From assembly GCF_013376095.1 (NCBI RefSeq), contig NZ_JAAMFN010000006.1:62001-126000 (forward strand): a DNA stretch of 64,000 bases, read 5' to 3'. This stretch comes from Arthrobacter sp. SDTb3-6. GTDB lineage: Bacteria > Actinomycetota > Actinomycetes > Actinomycetales > Micrococcaceae. Below, in pieces: positions 62,147-64,000 of the stretch (position 1 is its first letter; the number at the start of each line of letters is the position of its first letter). The notes under the pieces are model-generated. The model saw nothing but the letters and a program-made list of their open reading frames with translations. It did no database searches and was not told where the DNA came from. A program made the translations under genes and the position numbers.

Positions 62147-62214
62147 CCTGGCTCGTTTCTTTGGGGCTGGTGCTTGCGGTCCACTTTATCGGCGTGGCCG
62201 GACGACGGCGGTGC

Positions 62215-62571
62215 TCACCGGTCCTCCACGACGCCCAGGACATTTCCGTCCAGGTCGGTGACGCTGGCCACCCAGCGGGTGCCCCCGACGTTGTGGGCCG
62301 GCTCCGTGACCGTGGCTCCGGCGGCGGTCAGCTCGGCCAGCTTGGCGTCGATGTCCGCCACCTGCCAGTAGGCCACTGGCGAGGCCATCGCCTGCGGTCC
62401 GCCGTTGGGCACCAGCCCGATGTGCTGGCCGGCGGCGTCGAAGCCGACATAGTAGGGCGAATCGGCCTGCGGTTCCGTGCCGAGCAGGGCGGCGTAAACC
62501 TTCTTGGCGGCCTCGAGGTCCTTGACCGGGTGCAGCACGATCTTGATTCCTTCAGTGGGTGAAGCGGCCAT
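62215..62571 (-). CDS. VOC family protein (glyoxalase/bleomycin-resistance-like)
   Basis: A 118-residue protein of the vicinal-oxygen-chelate superfamily: KIVLHPVKDLEAAKKVYAAL, PYYVGFDAAGQHIGLVPNGG, and WVASVTDLDGNVLGVVE. Metal-binding His and Glu are plausible at both halves. ATG 62571 follows AAGGAGCCGT. It is 68 bases upstream of the UvrA-like gene on the same strand and probably co-transcribed; together they suggest a drug-tolerance pair. Ligand unknown. Confidence 0.9.
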   Translation of the reverse strand: MAASPTEGIKIVLHPVKDLEAAKKVYAALLGTEPQADSPYYVGFDAAGQHIGLVPNGGPQAMASPVAYWQVADIDAKLAELTAAGATVTEPAHNVGGTRWVASVTDLDGNVLGVVEDR

Positions 62572-62670
62572 GACGGCTCCTTGGTCTGGGGGCCTTGCAG
62601 CCCTGGTTTTCCCGATGGGTCCAACTCTAGGTGCAGGGTGCCCGCGGCGCTTCTTGGATCCTGCCCGGTC

Positions 62671-63198
62671 CTAGCGTGCCGGGCGCCGGGCCCGCATCAG
62701 CAGGCCTGTTCCGCCCGTGAAGGTCGTCGTGTGGAACCGGGATGCCCGCGCGGCCTCCGAAAAGCCCCACTGGCGGTGAAGTTCGATGGAAGGCAGGTTG
62801 CCGGCGTTGACCACATACCAGGCGGTCCCGCTTCGCTCCCAGATCCAGTCCAGCCGTGCGTTCGTCAACGAGGTGGCCACGCCGCGCCGCCGCAGGGCCT
62901 GCAGCACTGTCACCCCTCCCAGGTAGTGCCCGGCGGGGGCGGCACCGTCCGCGTGGTCCCAATAATGCGTCTTGGCCCAGCCGGCCAGGCGGCCGTCGAC
63001 GGTTGCGGCGACCACCAGCCGGCCGGGGTCCGATATGGCGGCGGCCAGGGACTCCATGGTGTTGGCGGGCCGCCCAGCCAGGTCGTTCACCTCCAGAATG
63101 GCGGGGATGTCCAGGTCCGACGCCGGCCGGACAGCCACGCGAAGGGGCTCCCCTCCCCCGTCCCCCGGGGAAAACCCGGCAAAGCCGCTGCTATTCAT
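62671..63198 (-). CDS. GNAT family N-acetyltransferase
   Basis: A 175-residue acetyltransferase. AVRPASDLDIPAILEVNDL opens the domain, GHYLGGVTVLQALRRRGVAT holds the acetyl-CoA pyrophosphate-binding motif (Q/R-x-x-G-x-G/A form, RRRGVA), and NAGNLPSIELHRQWGFSEA is the C-terminal motif. The substrate is unknown. ATG 63198 follows GGAAGGG and overlaps the end of the upstream kinase gene by eight bases, so it belongs to the same operon as the kinase and phosphotransferase genes. Confidence 0.9.
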   Translation of the reverse strand: MNSSGFAGFSPGDGGGEPLRVAVRPASDLDIPAILEVNDLAGRPANTMESLAAAISDPGRLVVAATVDGRLAGWAKTHYWDHADGAAPAGHYLGGVTVLQALRRRGVATSLTNARLDWIWERSGTAWYVVNAGNLPSIELHRQWGFSEAARASRFHTTTFTGGTGLLMRARRPAR

Positions 63199-63628
63199 GG
63201 TCCCTTCCGCCCCGCCCTTTGGCCTTGTCCGCAAGCCGATCCCCGAGCACCGCAGCCAGGGCGGAAACGTCCACCCCTGAATCCGTCGGCACGCTGACCA
63301 CCGTGCCGAGCCCGAGTGGCTGCGGGTTGTCCATCCACTCGGCCCAAGGCCCGAAGGACGACTGGCCGGCCGGATGGATGGGGTGCCGTTCGCGGGGAGC
63401 GAACCACCACGACTTGACGATGGCACTCCCGGGGACAAGGCCGGCCAGCTGCCACATGGTTTCGGATGCCAGGGCCCCCAGTGCACCGCTGCCCACCGTC
63501 GTGCCGCAGATGTCCGCCAGCAGCTCCTTGATGGCGTCCTTGGATATGACGGGCACGGGCAGGGCTGCGCCCAGGGAACTGGCCAGGGTGGTCTTTCCGG
63601 AGCCCGGTAGTCGATTGACCAGGATCAG
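63191..63628 (-). CDS. Small P-loop kinase-like protein with apparent CTG start
   Basis: A 145-residue P-loop protein. The frame reads LILVNRLPGSGKTTLASSLG (Walker A GSGKTT), then VPVISKDAIKELLADICGTT and IVKSWWFAPRERH, and ends GTVVSVPTDSGVDVSALAAV. No ATG, GTG or TTG occurs upstream of the Walker motif in this frame before a stop. The best start is CTG (63626-63628 read on the minus strand), which overlaps the TGA stop of the phosphotransferase gene, as CTGA. Relatives of this fold are usually longer between the WFAPRERH and C-terminal parts, so an internal deletion is possible. The substrate is unknown. Confidence 0.65.
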   Translation of the reverse strand: MILVNRLPGSGKTTLASSLGAALPVPVISKDAIKELLADICGTTVGSGALGALASETMWQLAGLVPGSAIVKSWWFAPRERHPIHPAGQSSFGPWAEWMDNPQPLGLGTVVSVPTDSGVDVSALAAVLGDRLADKAKGRGGRDHE

Positions 63629-64000
63629 CTGCCGGGCGATGGTTCCAGCCCTTTCGGCAAGGCGGCCAGGAACCGGGCGTCGCGCTCATACATAAGGGCG
63701 TCGTCGTTCAGGTCCGGCTTGTCCAGCTCAATTGCCTTGCCCCGGGACATGTCGGCCAGGTCCCACAGCCTGATCATGGCCACCCGGAGCACGTCGTCCC
63801 ACGTGGCCTCGGATCCGTAGGCATCCAGGATCACCTGGACCCGCCGCCGGGCCTGGTCCATGCCCGGGGCGTTCGACGGCGGCTTGTGCGTCAGCGGGAC
63901 GGCCCGCGTGGCGAAGTAGGCCAGGTCCCAGAGCCGCGGGCCGGGCGAACACATGTCAAAGTCAATCGCGCCCACCAGCCGGCCGCCGTCAAAGGCCAGG
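63625..64000 (-). CDS. Aminoglycoside/choline phosphotransferase-like protein, C-terminal part
   Basis: The C-terminal 125 residues of a phosphotransferase of the APH/choline-kinase fold; the start is beyond the window end. FDGGRLVGAIDFDMCSPGPR matches the DFG-like metal-binding segment, followed by LWDLAYFATRAVPLTH, a common family motif. The stop TGA at 63625-63627 overlaps the CTG start of the kinase gene. Substrate unknown; not necessarily an antibiotic-resistance enzyme. Confidence 0.85.
   Translation of the reverse strand, partial: LAFDGGRLVGAIDFDMCSPGPRLWDLAYFATRAVPLTHKPPSNAPGMDQARRRVQVILDAYGSEATWDDVLRVAMIRLWDLADMSRGKAIELDKPDLNDDALMYERDARFLAALPKGLEPSPGS

Overview
The window is 64 kb of high-GC chromosomal DNA from an actinobacterium of the Micrococcaceae type (Arthrobacter and relatives). 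The evidence is the gene content and order: ctaE-qcrCAB with a di-haem cytochrome c, a PDWY-type cytochrome b, hrcA with CIRCE followed by a DnaJ of the HrcA-linked type, phoH-ybeY-CBS protein-era-recO/uppS neighbourhoods, and DUF3097, DUF3043 and DUF3054 proteins. GTG starts, 4-base stop/start overlaps and leaderless promoters are frequent. No tRNA, rRNA, CRISPR array, transposase or prophage gene was seen.

Layout. 0-2 kb: end of a glycerol facilitator gene and glpK. 2-5 kb: leuS, preceded by an apparent leucine leader-peptide attenuator. 5-10 kb: degV, comEA, comEC, holA. 10-11 kb: rpsT and a PemK/MazF-like gene on the minus strand. 11-19 kb: lepA-hemW, DUF4870 and DUF3097 genes, then hrcA-dnaJ-rsmE under a CIRCE operator. 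19-26 kb: GerMN lipoprotein, then phoH-ybeY-CBS protein-era and an LCP ligase. 26-32 kb: M13 peptidase, leuA behind its own leucine leader peptide, recO-uppS. 32-39.5 kb: hydrolase/flavoprotein pair, pyrD, aldo-keto reductase, DUF3043 protein, M20 dipeptidase, erpA-like gene. 39.7-48.5 kb: the respiratory cluster. ctaC-ctaD-ctaF on the plus strand and ctaE-qcrCAB on the minus strand encode the bcc-aa3 supercomplex, with an HPr gene and a HutC-type GntR regulator between them. 48.6-54.5 kb: trpD, a RAM-domain protein, VOC, ATPase, YbaK, a methyltransferase/XRE divergent pair and a membrane protein.

54.5-64 kb is accessory-looking: an orphan PIN gene, a decayed alpha/beta hydrolase, a 28-bp site resembling the actinobacterial chromosome-dimer-resolution site dif (55730-55757), an orphan DUF6924-like gene, a winged-helix/membrane-protein operon, a YCII gene followed by an ECF sigma gene with an in-frame amber codon, a UvrA-like ATPase with a VOC gene, and a GNAT/kinase/phosphotransferase cluster. 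Genes left of the dif-like site are more often on the plus strand and genes right of it mostly on the minus strand, as expected if the replication terminus lies here.

The most interesting signals are the leucine leader in front of leuS (a tRNA synthetase gene, not a biosynthetic one), its geometry shared with the leuA leader 26 kb away, and the dif-like site. All calls come from reading the sequence without database searches.
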